DNA from: an uncultured Anaerotruncus sp.
GTDB lineage: Bacteria; Bacillota; Clostridia; Oscillospirales; Ruminococcaceae
Assembly (NCBI GenBank): GCA_910586875.1
Contig: CAJUJI010000009.1
Location: 1-21,941, forward strand
DNA length: 21,941 nt
Direction of reading: 5' to 3'
Positions 1-7,501 of the stretch are shown piece after piece. Each line of letters starts with the position of its first letter. Within the stretch, counting starts at the first letter, position 1. Both the position numbers and the translations under genes were made by a program. A model generated the notes under the pieces. The model saw nothing but the letters and a program-made list of their open reading frames with translations, was not told the origin of the DNA and did not search any database.

Positions 1-16
1 ATAAATCGAATGGGAT

Positions 17-55
17 AAGGCAAGCTGTTGAAAAAGTGAAAATCCAGCTTGCCTT
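17..55 (+). terminator. Possible terminator hairpin of an upstream gene
   Basis: AAGGCAAGCTG at 17-27 is perfectly complementary to CAGCTTGCCTT at 45-55. This gives an 11-bp stem with a 17-base loop, followed by a short T-rich run (TTTATTC). It probably ends transcription of a gene lying before the window. The loop is long and the T-tract is weak, so an attenuator in the dctP leader is also possible. I see no convincing promoter between this hairpin and dctP. Confidence 0.45.
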
Positions 56-103
56 TATTCATAGTCTCAGAGATACAGTGAAACCAGAAAAGAGAGGTGC
101 AGT

Positions 104-1150
104 ATGAAAAAATTAGCAGCGATCTTGTTAACAATGTCGTTGGCGGTTGGAATGCTAGCTGGTTGTGGCGGCAGTTCTGCTCCGGCTGCTTCGGGTGGAG
201 GTGACAGTGCAGCGAAAAAAGAGTATAAGCTTCGCTTGGGCACACATTTCCAAGAGGGCCATGCGATTTTGGACGCTACCAATGCAGCAGCAAAATTGGT
301 GGAGGAGAAAACCAACGGACAGGTAAAGATCACCGTCTATCCTGCAAGCCAACTGGGAGACTATACCCTGACCTATGAGGAACTCATGAAAGGCACAATT
401 GATATGGCAGTTATCTCCATCCCAAGCCAGTATGACCCGCAGCTTGAGATGAACTTTATCCCTTATTTGGTGACAGGCTATGACCAGGTGGAGAAAGCGT
501 TTGGCCCAGGGTCCTATTTCTTTGAAAAGTATACCGAGGTACATAAAAACCTGGGTGTTAAGCTGATCGGTGTATACTCAGAGGGCTTTATCGGATTGGG
601 CATGAATACGTTGGCGGCCGACTATGCCGACCCTGCCTCTAAAAAACCGCAGCTGGTGCGTGCTCCGAACATCGAGGTTTACAAACTGGCGGTAGAGGAT
701 AACGGCTATACCAGTACCACCATCCCTTATGCGGACCTTTACAGCGCATTGCAGACCGGTGTTTGTGATGGCTGGATTGGCGGTTCTCCACAGCTGAACT
801 ATACCGGCTTCCGCGATGTAATTAAATATTACATTCCAACCAATGTCTTCATGGAAAACGGTGGCGTTTTCATGAGTCAAAAGGTTTATGACGAGATGCC
901 AGAAGATCTGCGCAGTGTTATTGAGGAAACCTTTATGCAGGAGGTTGTACTCAAAAGCTATGCGGATGCACAGGCGAACGACCTGAAAGCAATTGAAGAT
1001 TTGAAGGCGTATGGTGTTGAGATCAAAGAGCTCTCTGATGCAGAGATGCAAGCTTTGGTAGACCATGCCAAAGCGGTCACCTGGCCAAAGCTGGAGGGCA
1101 ACATTGGCGCAGACGTATTGGAAAATCTGGAGAAGGACCTGGCCGGCTAA
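104..1150 (+). CDS. dctP: TRAP transporter substrate-binding lipoprotein (DctP family)
   Basis: This is the extracytoplasmic binding protein of a tripartite ATP-independent periplasmic (TRAP) transporter. It captures the substrate outside the membrane for the DctQM permease. The first 20 residues form a lipoprotein signal peptide ending in the lipobox LAGC, with Cys21 as the lipidated residue; this is as expected for a Gram-positive, which has no periplasm. The body has the DctP fold signature, including the segment around Arg186 (LVRAP) and the following IPYADLYSALQTGVCDGW region. In the family that arginine usually holds a carboxylate of the ligand. Length (348 aa) is normal. The ATG at 104 follows AGAGAGG with 6 bases of spacing. 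It heads dctPQM, which runs directly into the eut genes, so its ligand may be ethanolamine or a related compound. That is inference, and the conserved arginine speaks somewhat for an acid. Confidence 0.92.
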   Translation: MKKLAAILLTMSLAVGMLAGCGGSSAPAASGGGDSAAKKEYKLRLGTHFQEGHAILDATNAAAKLVEEKTNGQVKITVYPASQLGDYTLTYEELMKGTIDMAVISIPSQYDPQLEMNFIPYLVTGYDQVEKAFGPGSYFFEKYTEVHKNLGVKLIGVYSEGFIGLGMNTLAADYADPASKKPQLVRAPNIEVYKLAVEDNGYTSTTIPYADLYSALQTGVCDGWIGGSPQLNYTGFRDVIKYYIPTNVFMENGGVFMSQKVYDEMPEDLRSVIEETFMQEVVLKSYADAQANDLKAIEDLKAYGVEIKELSDAEMQALVDHAKAVTWPKLEGNIGADVLENLEKDLAG

Positions 1151-1173
1151 AGACAGTTTGAGAGGTGAATCAT

Positions 1174-1713
1174 TTGGGAAGAAAGAGATTTCAAGAGTCC
1201 TTGTTCTGGAATGTCCTCTTAAAAATTGAGAGAGTCCTATTGATTGTATGCAGCCTGACGACCGTTTTGCTGATCTGCTTGTCGGTTTTTATGCGGTATA
1301 TCCTTCATAAGAACTTTTATGGTTCAGAGGAAATTATTATTATTTTTGCATTTTGGCTTTACTTCCTGGGAGCCTCTTACGGCAGCTTTGACAAAAGCCA
1401 TATCAAAGCGGATATCGCTTCTGTATACATCAAAAATGCCAGAATTCGGGATGCAGTTGCGCTTGTGGCATCGATGGTTACTGTTTTTGTAAATCTTGTA
1501 ATCACCAAATGGGCCTGGGACTATGTGGTATGGGGCATTCAAAAAATGCCCCGCACCACCGGTCTAAAAATTCCGCTGGTGATTCCACAAAGCGCAATTT
1601 TAATCGGCTTAATTTTGATGTGCTTTTATCATGTTTATTATCTGGTGGTTGATTTTCGGGCTTATCTGAAAAATGAGCCGCTGAGACGGGAGCAGGAAGG
1701 GGATGAAAACTAA
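1174..1713 (+). CDS. dctQ: TRAP transporter small membrane subunit (DctQ family)
   Basis: This is the small integral membrane subunit of the TRAP transporter, partner of DctM. Four hydrophobic segments lie near residues 18-40, 48-68, 88-110 and 130-153. The typical DctQ pattern FMRY...SEE...FLGASY sits between the first two. I chose the TTG at 1174 as start because the ribosome-binding site GAGAGGTGA (1160-1168) lies just before it. A GTG at 1165 in the same frame would overlap that site and is therefore unlikely. From the TTG the protein has 179 residues, normal for the family. The stop codon abuts the ATG of dctM with no gap, so the two membrane subunits are made together. Confidence 0.9.
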   Translation: MGRKRFQESLFWNVLLKIERVLLIVCSLTTVLLICLSVFMRYILHKNFYGSEEIIIIFAFWLYFLGASYGSFDKSHIKADIASVYIKNARIRDAVALVASMVTVFVNLVITKWAWDYVVWGIQKMPRTTGLKIPLVIPQSAILIGLILMCFYHVYYLVVDFRAYLKNEPLRREQEGDEN

Positions 1714-3018
1714 ATGGCGTTATTTATGACCGTTGGAATTCTAATTATCACCTTGCTCATTGGCGTACCCATCCCATTCTGCTTTGGTGCTTCGGTCATC
1801 AGCATGGTGTATACGCTGGGTTATTCCCCAGACTCACTGCTGGCGTCCGGCTACACGCAGATTAGCTCGGTGGTTCTGCTGGCAATGCCATTGTTCATCC
1901 TATCCGGCGGCATTATGGAAAAGGGAAAGATCGGCGACGCGCTGGTAAATGTCGTTGAAAAGTTTGTAGGGCGTTTTAAAGGCGGCATTGGCGCGGTTGC
2001 GATTATTGCAAGCGCGGTGTTTGGCTCGATTTCCGGAAGCGCGTCTGCAACCCTCTCCTGCATCGGCTCAATTATGGTGCCCAAGCTCAAGGAAAATCGT
2101 TATCCAACCGGTGTGGCAGCATCCCTGATTGCAAACGCATCCCCGTTGGGACTGCTGATTCCACCCAGCTCCGCACAAATTTTGTATGCGTGGTCAAGCG
2201 GCCAGTCGGTATTGGCTTGTTTTCTGTCCACCATCGTTCCTGGTATTGTGCTGGTGATGATGCTTTGCATCGTAAACTTTTTCCTGGTGCGCAATTGCGA
2301 CCTGAAAAAAGCGGAAAATGAGACAGCGTCCGAATGGATTCGGGACACCGGTGTAAAGGCAGGAAAGGCAATTCCGGCAATGCTGATGCCGGTGATCATC
2401 CTCGGTGGTATTTACAGCGGTATCATGACCCCAACCGAATCGGCGGCTGTGGCAATTCTTTATTCAATCCCTGTCGGATTTTTCGTGTACAGGGGCTTAA
2501 CAAGGCAGTCCTTTAAAGAGGCGATCATCGAAACTGCGACGACAACCGGCGTTGTGATGGTGATGTTCTTCATGGTAATGGTGCTGAGCAAGCTGTTTGT
2601 GATGGAAAATCTGCCGACCATTATCATGGAAATGCTGCTTAGTGTTTCGGATAACAAATATGTTTTGTTAATCCTCATCAATGTGTTTATGGTGATTATT
2701 GGTATGTTGATGGATGATACAAGCGGTATGCTGCTGTGTACCCCAATTCTAATGCCAATTATTGTCCAACTGGGCGTACATCCGATTCATTTCGCCGCAA
2801 TCATCGGTGTAAATCTGGGCATGGGAAATATCACCCCGCCAACCGCACCGCTGCTGTATCTGGGCGGACGCATCGGAGGCGCAAAGATCAACGAGATGAT
2901 GAAACCGACCTTGGCATTTCTATTTTTCGCGTGGATTCCAACCCTATTGGTGACCACCTTTATCCCAGAGTTGGCGTTGACAATTCCGAAGCTGATCCTT
3001 CCAAAATTGTTTATGTAA
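1714..3018 (+). CDS. dctM: TRAP transporter large membrane subunit (DctM family)
   Basis: This is the large, transporting membrane subunit of the TRAP system, which couples substrate uptake to an ion (usually sodium) gradient. It is very hydrophobic throughout, with about a dozen membrane segments in 434 residues, normal for DctM. Recognisable family motifs are GLLIPPSSAQILYA in the first half, ITPTESAA, MDDTSGMLLCTPILMPI, and NLGMGNITPPTAPLLYLG near the end. The two TPP/PPS-type re-entrant motifs correspond to the internal repeat of the ion-transporter superfamily. The start codon follows the dctQ stop directly. A short gap with a hairpin separates it from eutA, on the same strand, so joint expression with the eut locus is likely but not proven. 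Confidence 0.93.
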   Translation: MALFMTVGILIITLLIGVPIPFCFGASVISMVYTLGYSPDSLLASGYTQISSVVLLAMPLFILSGGIMEKGKIGDALVNVVEKFVGRFKGGIGAVAIIASAVFGSISGSASATLSCIGSIMVPKLKENRYPTGVAASLIANASPLGLLIPPSSAQILYAWSSGQSVLACFLSTIVPGIVLVMMLCIVNFFLVRNCDLKKAENETASEWIRDTGVKAGKAIPAMLMPVIILGGIYSGIMTPTESAAVAILYSIPVGFFVYRGLTRQSFKEAIIETATTTGVVMVMFFMVMVLSKLFVMENLPTIIMEMLLSVSDNKYVLLILINVFMVIIGMLMDDTSGMLLCTPILMPIIVQLGVHPIHFAAIIGVNLGMGNITPPTAPLLYLGGRIGGAKINEMMKPTLAFLFFAWIPTLLVTTFIPELALTIPKLILPKLFM

Positions 3019-3025
3019 TTCTCCG

Positions 3026-3052
3026 GCGGGGTGGCTGACTCAGCCGCCCTGC
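3026..3052 (+). terminator. Hairpin between dctM and eutA (attenuator-like)
   Basis: GGGTGGC (3029-3035) and GCCGCCC (3043-3049) pair, with one G-U, around the loop TGACTCA; three further pairs extend the stem to 3026-3052. The flank is TATTGTGCTATT, not a clean T-tract. It may be a partial terminator or a processing site that lets the TRAP and eut parts be expressed at different levels. The loop is not the hexaloop pair expected of an EutV (ANTAR) antitermination element. Confidence 0.4.
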
Positions 3053-3080
3053 TATTGTGCTATTAAAAAGGGGGCGGAAG

Positions 3081-4508
3081 ATGGGAGCAGAGCTTTTAAG
3101 CGTTGGAATTGATATTGGAACCTCTACAACACAGGTTATTTTCAGCCGCCTGGCAATGGAGAATACCGCCTCCTACTTTTCCATTCCGCATGTGGCAATC
3201 ACCCACAAAGAGGTGGTCTACAAGAGCAAAATTTACACCACCCCGCTCATAGACCTGCGCACAATTGATGCACAGAAGGTGCGGGAAGTAGTCCAGGCGG
3301 AATTTCAGTCGGCGGGTTTCTCACCGGCAGATACCAAAACCGGTGCGGTTATCATCACAGGGGAGTCGGCGCGCAAGGAAAACTCTGCGAGTGTGCTCGA
3401 ACAGCTCAGCCGGTTTGCGGGGGACTTTGTGGTATCCACTGCGGGCCCCGATTTAGAGGCGATCATCGCGGGCAAGGGGAGCGGCGCACAGCAGGACTCC
3501 AAGGAGATGGGCAGCGTTACCGCGAACATCGATGTGGGAGGCGGCACCTCCAACCTTGTGGTGTTTGATGATGGTGAGGTGATTGCAAAGGGCTGTTTGG
3601 ATATCGGCGGGCGGATTATCCGCGTGGACCCCGACTCGATGCGGCTGCTGTATGTCAGCGAGAGCGCTGCGGCAATTGCAAGGTCGGTAGGCGTCCAACT
3701 TGCAGCAGGCGAAACGGCATCGATTGCAGCGCTCGAGCGGGTGAGCAAAAAGATGGCCCAGCTACTGGCGCAAAGCTTGGGCTTTGCACCACAGGAACCG
3801 CTTTTAGAGGTGATCCGTACCCCTGGCAGCAGCCCGTTTGTACTGGAAAGGCCGATTCAGGCGCTTTGCTTTTCCGGCGGCGTTGCAGATGCGATGCAGG
3901 CGCCGGAGGCACCGCAGTTCCCTTACGGAGACATCGGGATACTGCTGGGGCGGGCGCTGGCGAACGAAAACTTTCCGGTCCGTCGGGTGCAGGCTGCCGA
4001 GACCATCCGTGCAACCGTCGTGGGAGCAGGCAGCTATACCACCTCGATCAGCGGCAGCACCATTACCTATGCCAGCGAGTTATTCCCGCTCAAAAATATT
4101 CCGGTGCTCAAGCTCAATCAGCAGGAGCAGGCGGAATGCTTTGCCGGAAACAGTGCGCTTTTGGAGGAGCGTGTCCGCTGGTTTTTGGAGCAGTGCGGGC
4201 AGGATACGATGGTGCTGGGCATGAAAGGGGAGGCAAACCCCTCCTATCCAGCACTCAAACGGCTGGCGGGCTGCATCGCGCAGGCGATGGACGCGGCGCT
4301 GGCAGCCGGTGCACCGCTGTTGGTGGTGGTGCAGCAGGATATAGCGAAGGCGCTGGGGGTATCCATCGGCCAGCTGCTCAAGGGGCGGCGGAAGATTGCG
4401 GTTTTGGATGGCATCCAGCTAAATCAGCAGGATTATATGGATTTTGGCCGGCCGGCAATGAATGGATTGGTGATCCCAGTCGTGGTAAAAACATTGATTT
4501 TCGGCTGA
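3081..4508 (+). CDS. eutA: Ethanolamine ammonia-lyase reactivating factor EutA
   Basis: EutA is an ATP-dependent chaperone-like factor that removes damaged cobalamin from inactivated ethanolamine ammonia-lyase so that fresh adenosylcobalamin can bind. The ASKHA (actin/Hsp70-like) ATPase motifs are visible: the phosphate-1 loop GIDIGTSTTQ near residues 9-18 and the phosphate-2 motif NIDVGGGTSNLVVF in the middle. The length of 475 residues is normal. The ATG at 3081 is preceded by AAAAAGGGGGCGGAAG, a strong ribosome-binding site; a GTG at 3057 in frame has none. The eutB start lies 18 bases after its stop. Nothing unusual is seen inside the protein. Confidence 0.95.
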   Translation: MGAELLSVGIDIGTSTTQVIFSRLAMENTASYFSIPHVAITHKEVVYKSKIYTTPLIDLRTIDAQKVREVVQAEFQSAGFSPADTKTGAVIITGESARKENSASVLEQLSRFAGDFVVSTAGPDLEAIIAGKGSGAQQDSKEMGSVTANIDVGGGTSNLVVFDDGEVIAKGCLDIGGRIIRVDPDSMRLLYVSESAAAIARSVGVQLAAGETASIAALERVSKKMAQLLAQSLGFAPQEPLLEVIRTPGSSPFVLERPIQALCFSGGVADAMQAPEAPQFPYGDIGILLGRALANENFPVRRVQAAETIRATVVGAGSYTTSISGSTITYASELFPLKNIPVLKLNQQEQAECFAGNSALLEERVRWFLEQCGQDTMVLGMKGEANPSYPALKRLAGCIAQAMDAALAAGAPLLVVVQQDIAKALGVSIGQLLKGRRKIAVLDGIQLNQQDYMDFGRPAMNGLVIPVVVKTLIFG

Positions 4509-4526
4509 CCGAAAGGGGGAGTTCTA

Positions 4527-5897
4527 TTGCTATTGAAAACAAAGCTTGGCGGGCAGGTTTTCCAGTTTTCCTCACTGACCGAGGTGCTCGCCAAAGCAAA
4601 CGAGGAGAAAAGCGGTGATGTGCTGGCGGGCGTTGCAGCGACCTCTGGATTGGAGCGGATTGCCGCCAAAGAGGTGCTTTCGCAGATCACCTTAAAGGAT
4701 TTGCGGGAAAATCCGGTTGTTCCATATGAAGAGGATGAAGTGACCCGCATCATCCAGGATGGCATCAGCGAACCAATTTATCAGAAAATCCAGAATTGGA
4801 GTGTGTCCGAGCTGCGGGAGTGGCTGATGGACTACAACACCACAGAAAATGATATCCGCAGGGTTTCCCGCGGGCTGACCAGTGAGATGGTTGCGGCGGT
4901 GGCAAAGCTGATGTCCAATCTGGACCTAATCTATGCGGCGAATAAAATCCGCGTGACCGCTCACTGCAATACCACCATTGGCAAGCGCGGTACTCTCTCC
5001 ACCCGGTTACAGCCCAACCATACCACCGACAGCGTGGAGGGCATCACCGCATCGCTGTTTGAAGGGCTTAGCTATGGCATCGGAGATGCGCTGATCGGCC
5101 TAAATCCGGTGAATGATACCGTATCCAGCTTGAGCGAGGTGCTCAAGCGGTTTGACGAGGTCAAAAACAAGTTTGAAATTCCTACCCAAATTTGTGTGTT
5201 AGGACACATCACAACCCAGATTGAAGCGGTACGTCAGGGCGCGCCGACCGATATGATTTTCCAGAGCATCGCAGGCAGCGAAAAGGGCAACCGCGCATTT
5301 GGCTTCAGCGCGGACACCGTGCGCGAGGCGCTGTCGCTGCTCAAGCAGCGGGGCACCGGAACCGGTCCGAATGTGCTGTACTTTGAAACCGGCGAAGGCT
5401 CCGAGCTTTCCTCCAACGCACATTACGGCGCGGACCAGGTCACGATGGAGGCGCGTTGCTATGGCTTTGCGCGGGAGTTCCAACCGTTTATGGTGAATAC
5501 GGTGGTCGGCTTCATCGGGCCGGAGTATCTTTATGACAGCAAGCAGGTAATCCGTGCAGGACTGGAGGATCATTTTATGGCGAAGCTGTCGGGCATTCCA
5601 ATGGGCTGCGACTGCTGCTATACCAACCATATGATGGCCGACCAGAACGATGTGGAGAATCTGACCATGCTGCTGGCAAGCTGCGGCTGCAATTATATCA
5701 TCGGCGTGCCCAACAGCGATGATATCATGCTCAACTACCAGACAAACGCCTACCACGATGCGGCAACCGTCCGTGAAATTTTGGGGCTGCGGCCGATACA
5801 GGAGTTTGAACAATGGTTGGAAAAGATGGGCATTTCAGAAAATGGGAAGCTGACCAAAAAAGCAGGCGACCCAACCATCTTTTTGGGAAAGGGGTGA
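4527..5897 (+). CDS. eutB: Ethanolamine ammonia-lyase large subunit EutB
   Basis: This is the catalytic large subunit of adenosylcobalamin-dependent ethanolamine ammonia-lyase (EC 4.3.1.7), which converts ethanolamine to acetaldehyde and ammonia inside the microcompartment. It is a TIM-barrel protein of 456 residues. Counting from the TTG at 4527, the active-site residues I recall for the E. coli enzyme fall at identical numbers: Arg160 and Gln162 (in TRLQPNH), Asn193 (GLNPVND), Glu287 (YFETGEGSE) and Asp362 (MGCDCC). This supports the TTG start, which follows AAAGGGGGAG with about 5 bases of spacing and gives the expected N-terminus (LLKTKL...). All catalytic residues are present, so the enzyme should be active. 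It is followed closely by eutC, its partner subunit. Confidence 0.97.
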   Translation: MLLKTKLGGQVFQFSSLTEVLAKANEEKSGDVLAGVAATSGLERIAAKEVLSQITLKDLRENPVVPYEEDEVTRIIQDGISEPIYQKIQNWSVSELREWLMDYNTTENDIRRVSRGLTSEMVAAVAKLMSNLDLIYAANKIRVTAHCNTTIGKRGTLSTRLQPNHTTDSVEGITASLFEGLSYGIGDALIGLNPVNDTVSSLSEVLKRFDEVKNKFEIPTQICVLGHITTQIEAVRQGAPTDMIFQSIAGSEKGNRAFGFSADTVREALSLLKQRGTGTGPNVLYFETGEGSELSSNAHYGADQVTMEARCYGFAREFQPFMVNTVVGFIGPEYLYDSKQVIRAGLEDHFMAKLSGIPMGCDCCYTNHMMADQNDVENLTMLLASCGCNYIIGVPNSDDIMLNYQTNAYHDAATVREILGLRPIQEFEQWLEKMGISENGKLTKKAGDPTIFLGKG

Positions 5898-5904
5898 AGG
5901 AAGA

Positions 5905-6816
5905 TTGGATAGCAGGACAATGGAGCAGATTGTAAACGCAGTGGCCCAAAGTATCCAAGAGCTGCGCGCGCAAAAGCCGCAGGCAGACGCGCCGGTTGTG
6001 CTCCCAGCACCACAGAAGGACGCCCCTGTACAGATAGCGCCGGGGCCGGCGGAGGAACTGCTGGAGGATTTGACCTCGCCACAGGAGAAGCAGAAGCCGC
6101 GGCTGACCGATGCGCAGGATTTTGAAGCGCTGGTACGCATGAAGCATAAAACCGCGGCGCGCATTGGCATCGGCAAGCGGGGACCGCGACTGGACACCAA
6201 AAGTATGCTGACCCTGCGGGCTGACCACGCGATGGCGCGCGATTCAGTGTTTGCGGATGTTGCGCCGGAGTTTTTGGAGCAGCTGGGACTTGCTTGCTTC
6301 CAAACCCGCTGCAAAGACAAGGACGAATTTCTCACAAGGCCGGATTTGGGGCGGGAGTTTGACCCCAAAACCGAACAGGAAATCCGCCAGCGGTGCGAGC
6401 AGGGCAAAACGGTCGTTATTTATGCCTCGGACGGGCTGAGCTCCAAAGCGATTGAGGCGAACCTGCAAAATATTCTGCCGGCAATCCGGGAAGGGTTGGC
6501 CGCGCGTTCGATTTCGATGGCAACGCCATTTTTTGTTCGATTCGGACGGGTGGCAGCGATGGACCATATTTCCGAGCTGCTCGGCAGTGAAATTACCTGT
6601 GTGCTGATTGGCGAACGTCCAGGCTTGGCAACCGCCGAAAGCATGAGCTGCTATATGGCTTACAAGGCGACGGTTGGGATGCCGGAATCCAGGCGCACGG
6701 TGGTTTCCAACATCCACAGCGGCGGTATTACCGCGGTTGAGGCGGGCGCTTATATCGCGGAAGTCATCGAAAAGATGCTGGCGGCAAAGGCCAGCGGCGT
6801 CGATTTGAAGAAGTAG
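5905..6816 (+). CDS. eutC: Ethanolamine ammonia-lyase small subunit EutC
   Basis: EutC is the small subunit of ethanolamine ammonia-lyase; with EutB it holds the cobalamin at the subunit interface. Residues about 1-20 (SRTMEQIVNAVAQSIQEL) form a short amphipathic helix. A Pro/Ala-rich linker runs to about residue 65, then the conserved domain begins (DFEALVRMKHKTAARIGIGK). The C-terminal half has the family motifs GERPGLATAESMSCYMAY and SNIHSGGITAVEAGAY. The N-terminal helix plus linker is the layout of an encapsulation peptide that targets the enzyme to the shell. I place the start at the TTG at 5905, 7 bases after AAAGGGGTGA, which overlaps the eutB stop. The ATG at 5920 lies too far from any ribosome-binding site. 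Length 303 aa is typical. Confidence 0.95.
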   Translation: MDSRTMEQIVNAVAQSIQELRAQKPQADAPVVLPAPQKDAPVQIAPGPAEELLEDLTSPQEKQKPRLTDAQDFEALVRMKHKTAARIGIGKRGPRLDTKSMLTLRADHAMARDSVFADVAPEFLEQLGLACFQTRCKDKDEFLTRPDLGREFDPKTEQEIRQRCEQGKTVVIYASDGLSSKAIEANLQNILPAIREGLAARSISMATPFFVRFGRVAAMDHISELLGSEITCVLIGERPGLATAESMSCYMAYKATVGMPESRRTVVSNIHSGGITAVEAGAYIAEVIEKMLAAKASGVDLKK

Positions 6817-6825
6817 GGGGACAGG

Positions 6826-7479
6826 ATGAAGCACGATAGATTGCAGACGAATGTGCTGTCGGTGCGAATTATCAGCAATGCAGACGAGGGCCTGCGTAAA
6901 ACATTGCAGATGCAGCCGGAGGAGCGCAGTCTGGGCATCCTGACCACCGACTGTGATGATGTTTCGTATGCGGCGCTGGACGAGGCGACCAAAAAGGCGC
7001 AGGTGCGGGTGCTTTATGCAAAAAGCATGTATGCAGGTTCCGGCAACGCCTCCACAAAGCTGGCTGGCGAGTTTATTGGGATTCTGGCTGCGCCCAATCC
7101 GGAGGAAGCGCGCAGCGGCTTGGATGCCGCCATTGCCTTCATCCAACAGGATGCTGGTTTTTACAGCGCCAATGATGAGGACAGCATTGTTTATTTTAAC
7201 CACTGCATTTCACGGACCGGCAGCTATCTTTCCGAGATGGCGGGCGTGCCGGAGGGGACGGCGATGGCCTATCTGATCGCGCCGCCGCTAGAGGCGATGG
7301 TTGGGCTGGATGCAGCACTCAAGGCCGCCGAGGTAGAGCTGCGGGTATTTTATGGACCGCCCACCGAAACAAACTTTGCCGGAGGCTTGCTCACAGGTGA
7401 CCAGGCGGCTTGTCGTGCGGCCTGTGAAGCGTTTGGCGAGACGGTTTGTGAAATCGGAGAAAATCCGGTGCAATATTAA
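6826..7479 (+). CDS. eutL: Microcompartment shell trimer protein EutL
   Basis: EutL is a tandem-domain BMC shell protein (BMC-T class) whose trimers tile the shell facets and carry a gated central pore. The 217 residues contain two related halves, about 1-105 and 110-215. Typical EutL segments are LGILTTDCDDVSYAALDEAT in the first half and SRTGSYLSEMAGVPEGTAMAYLIAPPLEAMVGLDAALKAAEV in the second (read as two adjoining motifs). The ATG at 6826 follows TAGGGGGACAGG after a 9-base gap from eutC. Its place directly behind the lyase genes matches other eut operons, and the family is diagnostic of ethanolamine-type compartments. Confidence 0.95.
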   Translation: MKHDRLQTNVLSVRIISNADEGLRKTLQMQPEERSLGILTTDCDDVSYAALDEATKKAQVRVLYAKSMYAGSGNASTKLAGEFIGILAAPNPEEARSGLDAAIAFIQQDAGFYSANDEDSIVYFNHCISRTGSYLSEMAGVPEGTAMAYLIAPPLEAMVGLDAALKAAEVELRVFYGPPTETNFAGGLLTGDQAACRAACEAFGETVCEIGENPVQY

Positions 7480-7501
7480 ATAGAGCAAGGAGGGTACATA
7501 A

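Noticed and set aside
1..103. Promoter for the dctP-eut operon
   Set aside because: TTGAAA at 28-33 has no acceptable -10 box at 16-18 bases; the real promoter may lie before the window.
3019..3080. Possible EutV (ANTAR) antitermination hairpins before eutA
   Set aside because: Only one hairpin is present and its loop is not the hexaloop with the conserved A and G; no second hairpin follows. The gaps before eutS and in front of dctP were checked with the same result.
3866..4618. A 250-codon Gly/Ala-rich open frame on the plus strand inside eutA
   Set aside because: It lies wholly over eutA and the start of eutB in another frame, has no ribosome-binding site or family resemblance, and reflects GC-rich codon use.
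6244..7203. A 319-codon open frame on the minus strand across eutC and eutL
   Set aside because: Composition is that of an antisense shadow (many His, Arg, Gln), with no recognisable motif, and both opposite genes are certain.
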